Origin: Amborella trichopoda
Lineage: Eukaryota > Streptophyta > Magnoliopsida > Amborellales > Amborellaceae
Direction of reading: 5' to 3'
Length of the DNA: 64,000 nucleotides
Assembly (NCBI RefSeq): GCF_000471905.2
Contig: NW_006498572.1
Location: forward strand, 199,008 to 263,007
Positions 1 through 12,800 of the stretch are shown in pieces. The notes under the pieces were generated by a model. That model made no database searches, was not told the origin of the DNA, and worked only from the letters and a program-made list of their open reading frames with translations. Both the position numbers and the translations under genes were made by a program. Each line of letters begins with the position of its first letter. The stretch's first letter is position 1.

Positions 1-763
1 TCTACAGCTACGGATGCATCCATATGCCAATTGCACCTTTTTTCTTTTACAAAAGAATAATATATTCATTTTTATGTGGTTTCCAAAAATTTAGATTAAA
101 ATAATCTTCCTAAATAAATATTTTACAAGAGGGAGTAGCATATAATATTAGTATAAGTGCTCATTTATGGAAAGAAAATTGTTTCGCAGCCCGCTCGATC
201 ACAAACGTCTATCTTTAAGACAAACCTCCACAACTAAAGATTACTATCCAATGGATAGAAAATATTTTTAACAAAAATATTTTAAAATTTTATTTTATTT
301 TTTATATTCATGATCATCATAGTGTGGATCATGGATCTCTACAATTTGGATCCAAGACCTACATCAAAAATAGCCCGCATGAGAATAGTATGAGTAAGGG
401 GACTCGTAAAATCCGGGTCCTCAATGAAATTGAGCGTCGCCAAAAGCCTTGAACGTATCGCCCGCCAAGTTACACAATTGCATGCTTGCCATTCTCCTAC
501 CCCTCACCCCAAAATATCAGAAATAGCATCGATGCATCTCATCTCAATGAACGGCTCAGATCACATTTGTTCTCACAATCTCGGCACTTCTGAGCCAGCT
601 GGGCAAAGTAGAAATGTTTTGGCCATGGTAGGGGTGAGGTAGCAGAGTGTCCCATTATAATAAAACTTTGGGTTGCATTTGCTTGCGCTACTAAGATTCA
701 GTGATTGCGCGCTGTCACACGTTCACAAGCATAAGGAGGCTGCAGCAAGAGAGAGAGGGCGCC
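1..763 (+). promoter_or_regulatory. KAS1 upstream region with TATA-like box
   Basis: There is no convincing gene here. A TATA-like TATAATAAAA lies at 656-665, about 100 bp before ATG764, with no ATG between them. A string matching the published WRI1 AW-box pattern (CnTnG, seven bases, CG) lies at 447-460. WRI1 is known to activate plastid fatty-acid genes including KAS1 in Arabidopsis, but a match of this degeneracy is expected about once by chance in a region this size. Positions 1-420 are AT-rich with nothing recognised. Confidence 0.35.
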
Positions 764-866
764 ATGCAGCAGCACATCCTCCACCATCCTATGGCTTCCT
801 CCTCACTTTCGCTCTCTAACTCTCAACCGCTCAAGAAGCATTACTCACCGCCTCTTTCTAATCCAG
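764..866 (+). CDS. KAS1: KAS1 exon 1 (transit peptide)
   Basis: Encodes residues 1-34 plus the first base of Gly35. The reading is [19 protein letters not shown] and onward, rich in Ser, Pro and Leu. The exon ends in CAG at 864-866, followed by GCAAGT, a GC-type 5' splice site with otherwise perfect U1 complementarity. The exon ends in phase 1, which exactly matches the two bases left at the start of exon 2 (G + GT = Gly). The start is the least certain part of the gene model. Confidence 0.8.
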
Positions 867-3800
867 GCAAGTTCCATTATTTTTTTCTCTCCTCTCGAAT
901 TTGTGCTCCTCTCTCTCTTCGGATCTGGGGATCGATTTCAGAGCATCTCCTGAATTTTGTGTGAGATGATTCGTGGGTAGGATTTTGGGACTGCGGGTTC
1001 ATTCATTTTGGATTAGAAAATTGATTTCTGTTTTTTTGAAAAATTGACTGTGTTATTTATTTATTTATTACTGCATGAAATTTGCTGATTCTATCCCGTT
1101 CTTCTATTGGATTAGAAAAGGATTGATTTCATGAAATTCTTAAAATTCAAAAGGTTTGATTTCAGGACATTGTTGTCATAGGATTAATGCTGCTTGTGGT
1201 GTGATGATTTCGTGGGTAGGAGAGGTTGGGATGAGTGGTTTCATTTTGGATCGTTTGTTTGTGTGGTTTTCAGCTTTTACTTTAATTTGGGTGAGAAAGG
1301 ATTGATTTCATGGCATTTACTATCCTGTAAAGGTCCTGTGCGATTTGATGATTTTATAATAGGTAGGAGAGTGTCGAGGAATGTAGTAAGATGTGAAGCT
1401 CCAAAGAGAGAGAAAGATCCAAAGAAGAGAGTGGTGATAACGGGGATGGGGCTTGTGTCGGTGTTTGGAAACGATGTGGATGCATACTACGGTAAGTTGT
1501 TGGAGGGGCAGAGTGGGATTGGCCCCATTGACAGATTTGATGCCTCCAAATTCCCGACCAGGTTCGGGGGGCAGATTCGTGGGTTCACCGCTGATGGGTA
1601 CATTGATGGGAAGAACGACCGCCGCCTTGATGATTGCTTGCGCTATTGCATTGTGAGTGGCAAGAAGGCCCTTGAGAATGCTGGCCTCCCAATCGTCAAT
1701 CTCAGCAAGGTAATAATATGCACGCATGCTTGGCTTCTTCTCTCTCTTTTGCTCTTGACGGTTCTTCTCTTTCTGTTCCTTTTTTTTCTCTCTCTCTCTG
1801 GCAGTACCTCCTTTTTTCTCATGTTTCTCTTATTGCTTACCAACATTTTTACTTTGCCCTTCTCCATTGGAGATCCAATACATCCATGTGCCTTTTGTGA
1901 TTCCCAATATGAATCTGGCCTTCTGTTTGTACATTGATGTAGGTTTACTTACCTGAGAAACATCAAAGTAAGTCATATTTATTCTGCATAATGAATTAAT
2001 GACATTCTTAACTTCTCGCCTTTGACTATTCTGTTGGTTCTTAAATGTTAATACTTTTTTGGTTCTTGTTAGTTTTGCAGATTGTATTATTTTTGGTATG
2101 TTGTCATCAAATGATGTTCTGCTGCTTTAATGGTTATGTTTGGATAACATGAGCCTTCTATTGCTAACAGTTGTTCTATTTAGCAGTTCTATTTAGCAAT
2201 GCATGATGTTAATCCAAATTCCCTCTATTTGATGATTGTGGGGTGTAAATATTGTTTATTTCATGTTTACCGGTCTTTTTATCGTCATGTTTATTATTAT
2301 GAGTGGATAATCAAGAAGACTCTTAGTTGGAATATCATGCGGTGGTTTGCCTCAATCAATCATCTCATTATGCATCAGTTCCTGTAGCAAAATAGTCACC
2401 GCAGGAGCCTTTGTGAAGGGGTAGCTTTTTGAAATGTTCAATTCAAAATATCCAAAATGTTTATGCCTTTTGTCTTCCTTGATACTGGTAACATGCACCT
2501 CTAATAGTTTATGGACATATTTATGTTGGTTCTTTTTCATTGCTCTCATGAGGCCCTTAAATTCCCTTTCCGATGAAATTTTCTTTTTTTGTTTCGTGCG
2601 AGATGGATGCCAAGTTAAGTGCTTACCACTTAGAAAATTCTTAGCAACTCTCTTTTTATTTTTTATTATTTTTTTTGAGCAAGTGTTAACGAAAATTCTA
2701 AGCATTTATTGAGGGAATGAATGACTTTCGGCATTCAATTTCTGTCAACGCTGCAAATCCATTGTAGTCTATCCCAGTATCTCAGAACTCGTGATTGGCA
2801 AGGTCCTAAGCCATGTCTACTAAGTTAGTTTTGAATGGGTATTCATTGTTTCCTTTTAAAAGCTACAAGATTTATAAGTAAAAAAAAAAAGTTTGTACAT
2901 TGCTTGGCTTTCTGAAAATTTATTTACATACCCAAGTGTAACTTCTGATGATCTATTATGGTTCCATTAAATATCAAGACAGAACAAGTAAACAATATGC
3001 TCATATGTAGGTAGACCCCACCCTGCCTACACCCATATGTGCCAACTTCTTTGCTTGGGAGTTATTTTCCTTGGGAATATGAAAATCTTCTAGTAATACA
3101 AAATTCTAATGGTAAATCTTGCAATTCCTTTGATAACCCTACCAGCTTCCATGGACCTAGAGGAATTTCGTTTTAGGCCTTCAATCATTATAGAGCATTT
3201 TAGGGGTCATCCATTTACCCCCCCAAAAAGAAAAAACGGAAAAAAAAAGAAAAAAAGAAAAGAAAGAAGAGGATAAATTTAAGGAATATTCCCATAGGAT
3301 GCTTGTGTTTGTAAAATGGTGTCAAAATGTGAATGCCCATCAAATGTCAACTTCCTCTAACTAATTAAATATGCTCTTCCAAGTGCACCTGCATAGAACT
3401 TCATGACCATGAGTTTCACATCAAAGCCCTCTGAGCTTGTGTTTCCTTAATCACACTTCTCAACTATCCCAAGTACCCTTTGAGAGGGAGGACTGCCCTC
3501 TACTTGTGCTTTCCTCCTTGTTTAATATATACAAATGATTCTTGCCTATGACCCTCAAATGACGCACTATCTTAACCATATCCATTGACATCCTCAGCAA
3601 AATCATTTGATTGCCAGTTATAAACGAGCCAATTGTCATATAGTTGAATCTTTTTGGTCAGTTTGGCCAGCATGTATTAATCTATTCTGGTAGAAAATTT
3701 TATTATTTTATTCCTTCCATGTTCTCCAAATGTGACCAACATTTTTATTTCCTAGCATTCAAATTTCTTCCCTCTCACACCTGATAAAATGAATAACAGT

Positions 3801-6800
3801 ATGAGGCATCACATGTTCCACACTTAGCATACCTCTTTTTTTTTTTTGCTTAATAACCACATACTGAATAGGGGCCAAACATTAAATTGTACTTGAAAGT
3901 ACGCCTCTGCACACCCTGTTAAATCCTTGCCCATGCTGCTGATGCTCTTCCATTTTTGCTATTTCCTCATTGTCTTAACTACTGATTCAACTTCACGAGT
4001 CAGTCTATTTCCTCCAATCTTCACAAGCCACATTCCATCTCCTTGAGGTGCCAATGCGACTTATGTCAATAGGTTTTATTGGATTTGTACACCTTTATGA
4101 TTTCTTTTTTCTTTTTTTTTGATATTTATCTGGATTTTAGACCTTTTTCTAAATGAACATTAAGCTGGATTGAACCTTGAATATTGTGCTTTGGCGATTC
4201 GACCTTGAATGCCCCTGCGACTTAGCAAAGAACCTTAACCTTTTTGAATCCAAACTCACAGTTTTATTGGTTGGCACACAACATACCTATTTACCAACTA
4301 CAATCTATGCGCGTCACTAAGGCTTCTTACCTCATGAAGTCTGTTGAGATGCACTCCAATTTTGCGAAAATGCTCTTCAGCAATTGGAAAAGCGACATAG
4401 TGGAACTTGTGATATTGGGGAGGGTGTCCTTTGTAAGCATAATCATGTTTCCCAGTGTAAGAAATTAGATATCAAAGAGGCTGGTCTTCTTTTAAAATTC
4501 ATTCAATCATCCCAAAGGCTTGTATTAGTCTAACCTATGTGGAGGAAAAGCCTTATCCCAACTATTAGGGGTCAGCTACACGAAACGTCTTCCTCCATTC
4601 CATGCTATCAAGGGCCATACCTCAGTCCGACTGTGAGAATTGCTTGTAAGGGAAGCCCTCTTCTTCGAGCCAATACCTGATATTGACCTCTTAGTAGTTG
4701 ACTATAACCTCTGAACTACATATTGAACATTTGATTTGGTGTTAGCATGCCACATTGTGAAATATAGGGATGTTGTTGTGAAATATGGTATCAACATGTC
4801 ATATTGTGAAATATGGAGATGTTAGGATTCGAGGTTGGGCTTGATTGATTAAGGTGTTGACAATTGCATCACCAGGACCAATTTGATTCCTTTTGCTGAA
4901 CTGCTCAATAACAGTGATTCAAAAAATGGCCCACCCAGTGCCTGGGTAGGCCTGGGCGGGCCATTTAGGCGCCAAGTAGGCAGGCTCCCAGCGAATGTTC
5001 GAAAAACTCGAGGCGGGTGCCTAGGCAGCCATGACTGGGTGCCCAGATACTAGGGCGTCCTAAGGTGTTTTGGGAGGGAATCTGTTTATAACATATATGT
5101 GTGTGTGTGTGCGCGTGCGCGTGCGTGCATGTGCGTGTGCGTGTGCGTGTGCGTGTGCGTGTGCGTGTGCGTGTGCGTATGTGTGTGTGTGCACGTGCGT
5201 GCATGTGCATGTGCGTGCATGTGCATGTGCGTGTGCGTGTGTGTGTGCATGTGTGTGTGAGAGAGAGGTCTCACATTGACCATTTGGAGGACATATACTT
5301 ATTTTTCTTCATTTTATATGTAGAGAGAGATAGAACATGAGTCCGTGAGAGAGGGGTGCCTCACATCGAACACTTGGAGGTCATCTTCTACTTTTTCTTC
5401 TTCTTGTAGAGAGTGAGAGCTTATAGGTCCATGGGTGTTTGTGTGTGTGTGTGTGAGAGAGAGAGAGGCGTCACATTGTACACCTAGGAAGGCCCTAAGC
5501 ACATAGGGGTTTCTACCCCTCCCCCCAATTGTACATGTGTGTTTTAGGGGGGGGGGGAAAGTACTTTATTGCCCTCGGCCAAGTTGCATCTAGGCGCTTC
5601 CTAGTAGCATGTTCACCTAGGGCACCCTCCTAGGGTATGCTTAGACGTTCTAGGCAGCTAGGTAGTTGACATTTTGAACAATGCACTCAGTGCCTAGCCC
5701 TAGGAGGGGGCGCCTAGGGTGAGACCCAAAAAAAGTAAAAAAAAACAAATTTTATTTTGAATTTGATCGGATTGAGCTTTAAATTTGAAGTTTCTTAAAA
5801 TTGATCCAAACATCATCCTTTTGTTTTGGATTTGATTTTATCTATTTTGGAAGCTTATGAGATTGGCAAACATCTCAAAAATTGAAGATTGAAGATCATG
5901 CATAAAGGTTAGTGAAGAATCTTCGTACTTGTAATTTTATTTGTTGTTTTAATGTCTTCCTCTATTTCTTCTAGAAGTAGTGATCTGGGTTGGGAATATG
6001 GTTATAACCCTAATCAAAGGATAAACTTATATAAGGTGTAATTATTGTAAAAAAGATGCTAATGGGATTATAAACTGGTTCAAGTTGCCGGTGTTAGGGG
6101 GGATGTTGCCCCTCGTAAGAAGGCTCCTAATGCCATTGTGGACGAGATTAAACATCATTTGAATTCGGTAAAACAATGAAGGGCATAAAAGGAGGCCTAA
6201 GGGCTGGGGTTCTTGTATTTGATGATGAGCGTAAGGATGAGGAGGAACATGAGGTGGCTTTGTCTTAGTCTAGGAGTGGAAAGGGAGTTCTCATTGGGTA
6301 TGGGCCTAAGAAGCCTCAGGTGATGGGGCCTATGGATTTTTTCCCACCCTAACCCTAAGGTTACAGTCGAGAAAACAAAGAAGCAGATCAATACTGAAAA
6401 TTGATTCAGAAGGAAGAGCGAAACTGAGTAAATCAGTACATTTAATATTTTATGATACATGATTGTCAATTTGTCATATACTTGTAAATCAGTACATTTA
6501 ATATTTTATGATACATTATTGTCAATTTGGATTTGGCATGATTCCACATAAAGATGTATAAAAGAATGCCTGAATGTGCACTTTTTGTATAAAAATTCCC
6601 CTAAAACAGGATTCCTGGACAACCCCTCCCCCCTTTTGAACTTGGACACCGCCGGGCATTTTTTGAACCACTGCTACTCAATGTGGGGAAAAAAAAGCAT
6701 AAAAATAATATGGGGATATCCTTGGCAAATTGAAGAAAGAGACATTGATACTTTTAAGTATATGCCGCCTAATGTGCAGACATATTGGATGTCCTATCAA

Positions 6801-9800
6801 TCAAACAATTGAAAGCTTTGGCCATGGTTGTGGAAAGGATATGCATTTATGTCTTGTTTCCTAAAAGACCAATATAACGTGAGTGTGAGTTATATCGACT
6901 GATCCCTAAGGGATTAGGATTGTGTTCTCCTCATATGGGACTGGGATCCACCCAAGGTCCTGGTTCGGGAGCATGAATTGCCGGGATGACCACCATGTTG
7001 GGAGATCCTGGTAACTATGAAGTTTTTAGCCGAACCTCATTTCCTACCCAAGATCTGCAAATCTGAGACTTTGAGTTAGCTTTCTGAAATCTAAGCTCTG
7101 GATTTGATAGTGAAGACAAAATAGGCTAGGGGACAAATTTTCAGTGTGATTGAGCTAGGATTACAAAAATAAGCAAGAAAACAACTTTTAGGCCATACCA
7201 TAGTTTAAAAAACCAAATCTTGCAAATCTGAGATTTTAAAATTTTTGTTTTTGCTAAATTTGATGTTTGGATTCAATAGAGGATGGAGAAATATGTCTAG
7301 AAGTGAATTTTGAGGGAGATCCGAGCTCGTACAATGAAAATGGAAGAAAGGGGTTCAGATTTCTGCTGGCCCAACCCCCACTCTCCTCACCGACTTGGAG
7401 AGTTTTTATTAACTCACCCAAATCTAACAGGTACTTGCATGTGTTACTGTAACAACTCGGAGGAGTACTGCTACAGTATACCCCCCAATGAGCTTTGGAG
7501 TCTGAGTAATTCAATTGGAGTCATAAACTGCAGAGTACCATTTTAGCTCATGAACTTTTGCCCAAGTCCAAGTTGGGCTCGGTGAGTTTCTGAAAACTGG
7601 GTTTACATGTAGCCTGAAGATATTTAAAAATGCTATCTCGTATCTCATGCCACTATTTCCTCTGCATATAAATGATGGAAATAACTTTCGTTTTATGACC
7701 TTGTTCAATTTTGTATATGTAGAATTAACTTTTAGTATCTGAGGTGAGAATGCTAGGCACAATCTCTTCGCTCCAAGTATTCTCTTGAACAAGCATCATA
7801 ATCTATCTGGTTACCTGCATATTGGATGTAATATTTTGATGCTTAGCTAACTTGCCTAGGCTATCTTCAGTTGGTTCAGTGCATGTTTTAAATTTTTGTA
7901 ATATTGGTTTTCTAATATTCTGTTGAGGTGTTTTTGTTCCTCAGTTTCAACATAGCTATCTTTTCTCTTTTCGTTCTTCTGACTGATGCAGCTTTTGGAG
8001 CCTATCTGTTGCAAATGATTTTGTTCTGTTATTTTACTGTCTTGTACCTACAGATTGACAAGGAGCGGGCTGGTGTTCTTGTTGGGACTGGTATGGGCGG
8101 TCTGACAGTCTTTTCAGAGGGTGTTCAGGCACTTATAGAGAAAGGCCCCAGGCGCATAACTCCATTCTTCATTCCTTATGCCATCACTAATATGGGCTCT
8201 GCATTGCTTGCAATTGAGCTTGGTTTTATGGGCCCGAACTATTCAATATCCACTGCTTGTGCCACATCCAACTATTGTTTTTATGCTGCTGCTAACCATA
8301 TCCGTCGAGGTGAAGCTGACTTGATGATTGCTGGTGGGACGGAAGCTGCAATTATTCCCATTGGTTTGGGAGGATTTGTTGCTTGTAGAGCTCTATCACA
8401 AAGAAATGATGACCCTCAAACTGCTTCAAGGCCATGGGATAAGGATCGAGATGGTTTTGTTATGGGTGAAGGTGCTGGAGTATTGGTAAGTGCTGCCAAA
8501 CTGGATGACTTTTCTTACTTTGGAATCTCGAGAAATTTATGGAATTTAGGGTTAAAAAATCTTAAGGTCCTTCATTCATATGCTCTTCATTGTCTTTGAT
8601 GGTTGATTCTGTTTCATAGCTGTATGTTCCAAGAAGTTATTTTAATACTTCACATGATAAAATTTATCACAATGGGAAAAATTTGACATGATAGGTGATG
8701 GAGAGTTTGGAACATGCAATGAAGCGTGATGCACCAATTATTGCTGAGTACTTAGGAGGTGCAGTTAATTGTGATGCTTATCACATGACTGATCCAAGAG
8801 GAGATGGACTTGGTGTTTCCACTTGCATTGAGAGAAGTCTTGAGGATGCTGGTGTGGCTCCCGAAGAGGTACCCTCTCAGGCATACTTTAACTGATATTA
8901 AATTTTGGTGATTCGCTCATTTGACATTTCCGCTTCTTGGCTAGCAATCTACATTTGTGTTTTTGCTGGGTTTGAAAATTTAAAATTTATTTATTGTTTC
9001 TTAAACTTATCATTATGCTTTAACTATATCTACACCTTCTGTTGATATTAAATTTTGGTGATTCGCTAATTTGACATTAGTGTTTTAGATGGGTTTTAAA
9101 TTTTAATTTGTTTATATTGTTTCTTAAACTTATCATTCTTTTTAATGTTTTAGTTATTCTGTCACTGCATTGCCGCAGCCTCTTAAATTGGTTGGATTCG
9201 TGCTCGTTGGCATGAAACTATATGAAATCAAGCATTGTGACTTTGAGACGATTACTGTTTGTAGGCATCTCCATCCAAATGCATGCAAAATTTATGCTAC
9301 TACTACCCTGCTGACTAAATAATTTAAACTGCTTCCTGGAGGACACTCTTCTATAGACACTGTTAAATTGCAGTTGTGATGTTATTGAAAAACATTTATC
9401 ATTTAGAAATCTGTACCGTAGTAATATAACTCCAAAGACAGAGCCTGAAATCCTGAGGAACTTCTGATTCTACTCACATATTATTTTAATTGCCCATTGA
9501 TGTAGGCCCAGTTGTTCTGGGGCTCAAGAATACTTTTCTCTGATTTAGCCCAATGAACTGGTCTTTTGATAGATAAAGCTCAATCAATAAATTTTTGAAA
9601 AATGGAAGCCTCCCCTTGATGATTTTATGATGGCAGCCAGGGTCTTAAGGAACATGTTATGAGGGTCATTCCCGTAACATGGATCATTTTAAGCTATTCA
9701 TAATGGTTTTTGTGTTAATCAGTGCTCCCACTACATTTTAGTGGTCCTTGAACAACACTGACAAATTCATAGTGTATTTCGATCACATTAGAAATGTAGT

Positions 9801-12800
9801 CAGATTAAAAAGGGCCGTAACCCGGTGCTGGTCCCACCTAAGCAGGGTCCCGGGAGGGGTGGGCTGGAAACGGTCCTAACCTTAGGCTTATGCACAAAGT
9901 GGCCGCTCTCAGGACTCGAACCCGCGCTTTTGTGCTGGCTAATCAAGCCTTTTACCTTCACACCAAGCGATAGCCCCTTCGTAGTAAAACTCTAAAAAGT
10001 TAGAACATCCTCAACTTTGGTGCCCTAAGAGAGAATAACTTGTGGTTAAGTAACATTGTTGCTTATTTAAATGAGGTCAGGGTGGGGGATTTCAGCTCAA
10101 TGAGGGATGTGATAGGGGGGAAATTAGGGGAATAGAAGAGGGGAGATGGAGATGCCACTAACTGGGGTGAGTTGTGGTCCTTTATCTGGAGAAGTGAGGA
10201 TTCTTGTTGGGAAGTTAAGTGATTGCATAAAATGCTTCAGGCTTATGATAAACTTTTGTCAATAATGGAAATAAAAGTATGACATTTGTACGATTACTTT
10301 CGTGGAGATGCCACCAACCGGAGATGGAAATAAAAATATAATAAAAGTATGGCATTTTTTAAATTACTTTCATGGATATTTTATTTGCTATGGAATCTAT
10401 CATTAACTGCAATGTGCAACTTGTGTTTCTAGGAAATGGATACATGTGCCTGTGTTTGGCAGGGACATATGTGCTTTGCACGACTCCTCAAACGAGGATG
10501 TTGAACACAACATCTCCATACCATGCTGAAGGTGTCAGCATGTGAGCCTCTTTTTGGAGGATTACACACTTGTAGCTCACATATAGGTGGGGATGTGCTG
10601 ATTTTCTGAACTGGATTGCAAATAATTTCTCTGTTTTGCTGAACTTTACTTGTTTTTTTTAAAAGATATATTTGATCTCTCAGAACAAAGGGCAAGAAAA
10701 AGACTTGTAACAAGTATTTAGTTTCATTTCATTGCCAATCTGGAAATACATCTATCTCAACCACGCCACATGAAAGCTGCAACATGCAATAGAGTAACAA
10801 CCTTTAGATTAGGAAGTTGAAATGATTTATATCCCAACTGATACTGCCATCAATTGTTTTAGGATTAGACCTGCTTCCGTCTTCCTCCTAAGCAAGGTTA
10901 TCAAATGCGGGATGCAGACTCAATGCCTTGGGGGGTCCATTATGCTATGCACCTTGATGTGTCCTGGATGCAAGCACATCATTTCCAATGCAGTCAATAA
11001 ATTTTTAAAAAATTAAAAATTATAAAATATATAGTAATATAAGGAATAACGTGAATATGTGACTTATGTGATAGACAGTTTAAATTTAGTATTTGTCTCT
11101 AACATATCCAATGTCGAGTTTCCAATAGCTTGATGAAGAGTAGCAAGGATATTTTTTCTCTATTTTCTAATGCAATTAACATGTAGAGGTTACATATTCT
11201 ACCAAGTTATGAATCATGCGCTTAAATATAAGGGCAGCTAAGTAGTAGCTTATAGCCAAACCTAAAATGCCAAATACTAAAGAGTCTAATCGTCTAAAAG
11301 TACTTCACTAGTACATAGCATCCAAAGGCCAAACGTTCATGCCATAATATGTAAATAATCCAACCTAGCACAAAAATTATCTTGAACTTTCACCCATAGA
11401 ATGACCAAACTACTCCTGCTCATTGGTATTATTCTACCCACAAGTAGGCTCCCACATGTGTGGGCCATCACGTTGAGTGATGCGCCTGCATATGCAAGTG
11501 CATCATGCTGGCCCGCAGGTGGGCATATGTAGTGTGCCCAAGGCCGCTTTTGCTTTCAAGCTGGCTCATAAAGCATTATGCTACCGCATTTGATAGCTAT
11601 GCATTTGATAGCTATGCTCCAAGGTTGAAGATGGTGAATTCCAATTCCAACCCCAAAGTTCTGGTTTTTTATATGCCAAATTAACCATATGTCTTATAAC
11701 GGAGTGTACTAGGACTCTTAGGAACTCCGACTCCTTAACCGCTAAGGAGTCGGAGTTCATACACCCTTAGGAGCTCCCAGTGCCAAACGTCATCATCATC
11801 AAAGCCTTTCCCAACTAGTTGGGATTGGTTCTATGAATCCTGGTCCGCCATTCTTCTCTATTAAGGGCCATACCTTCAATGAGGTCATACGTCCACATAT
11901 ATTTTCTCACTATTTCCATCCATGTCCTTTTGGGGCTACTTTACCCCTTGCGCTTTTTGACATACAACATGGATATATGCATTTGTGATCAAGGGTTTCT
12001 CATGTCTGGAAAGCTAGATTCTTGGTCAAGTACATGTACAAGTTTCAATAAAAACTTCCCCATATTCCTATATGTTACATCTTAAATAAAATATTTTAAT
12101 AATTTAGATAGTTTGGAAAATAATTTCATAAAAACTAAATAATTTATATATTCCCTTGGTGTTAAAAGAAACTTCAGTTACCATTTTTGCTCAAACTTTT
12201 GAAGTGTACCCTTTTTCAAATTTTTTTTGGTGTGCCTAAGGTAGAGGATGTGACCTCCTGGGTGATGTGTATTTACAGTTTACTAAGCGTATAACTCACT
12301 TAAAAAATACTCAACAAACTCACGTATTAAATGATCACTAAGTTCATATTTAGGGGTGTCTTCCTTAGTCTGCTGTATACTTAGTCGATCTTATATAGTA
12401 TGTGAGTGGTCAGGAAAAATTATTTATTTGAAAAGTTGCCTACAAATTGTGATTGCGGTAAGAATCAAGGTTGGGCTAGACCTATGTCTTTGCTACTCAC
12501 GAACTTGTGATACAGTTCCTTTTTTTGGGTGAATACCGGTCTTTATTCATGATATAGTAGGTATTTGAATTAGGACACCAAACCATAGTCCAGTAAACAT
12601 GCTTGCATTCAGAAGCTAGATAGGGCTTCTCCATTTGGGCAATTTTGGTACATGGGCAAACCAGGCTATCCCATACTAGTTTTCTAGGTTTGGAATTATC
12701 TTTCCTAAGGACAGCTCGAGGATGGCCGACCCCAAATAGTTGGGATAAGGCTTGGATGATGATGATTATGATGGAAAACTCGATGATGGCCATGTATTAA

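Larger units (their letters stand above)
1710..8053 (+). other. KAS1 intron 2 (6.3 kb, transposon remnants)
   Basis: GTAATA donor and CTACAG acceptor. From 1710 to about 3600 and from 6530 to 8053 I see only AT-rich sequence and short homopolymers, including an A/G-rich tract at 3228-3275. Between these lie a possible LINE fragment near 3640-3790, an RTE tail near 4547, a GT-rich microsatellite, a hAT transposase relic and a short tandem duplication, each listed separately. Confidence 0.85.

Noticed and set aside
424-642. 72-codon open frame upstream of KAS1
   Set aside because: No recognisable domain, weak composition, and it lies in the promoter region before the TATA-like box.
867-880. 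Alternative GT donor just after exon 1 (GTTCCA at 871)
   Set aside because: Poor consensus; it would extend the exon by four bases and break the phase with exon 2. The GC donor at 867 fits both.
1194-1937. 247-codon open frame covering exon 2
   Set aside because: Only 1363-1709 shows KAS I similarity. The flanking codons are intron read-through, bounded by good splice signals.
5070-5340. Several overlapping open frames of Cys-Val or Thr-His repeats on both strands
   Set aside because: They are translations of the GT-rich microsatellite and have no gene features.
9811-9978. tRNA gene suggested by a GGTTCGA-type B box
   Set aside because: No cloverleaf closes; length and body match a tRNA-derived SINE.
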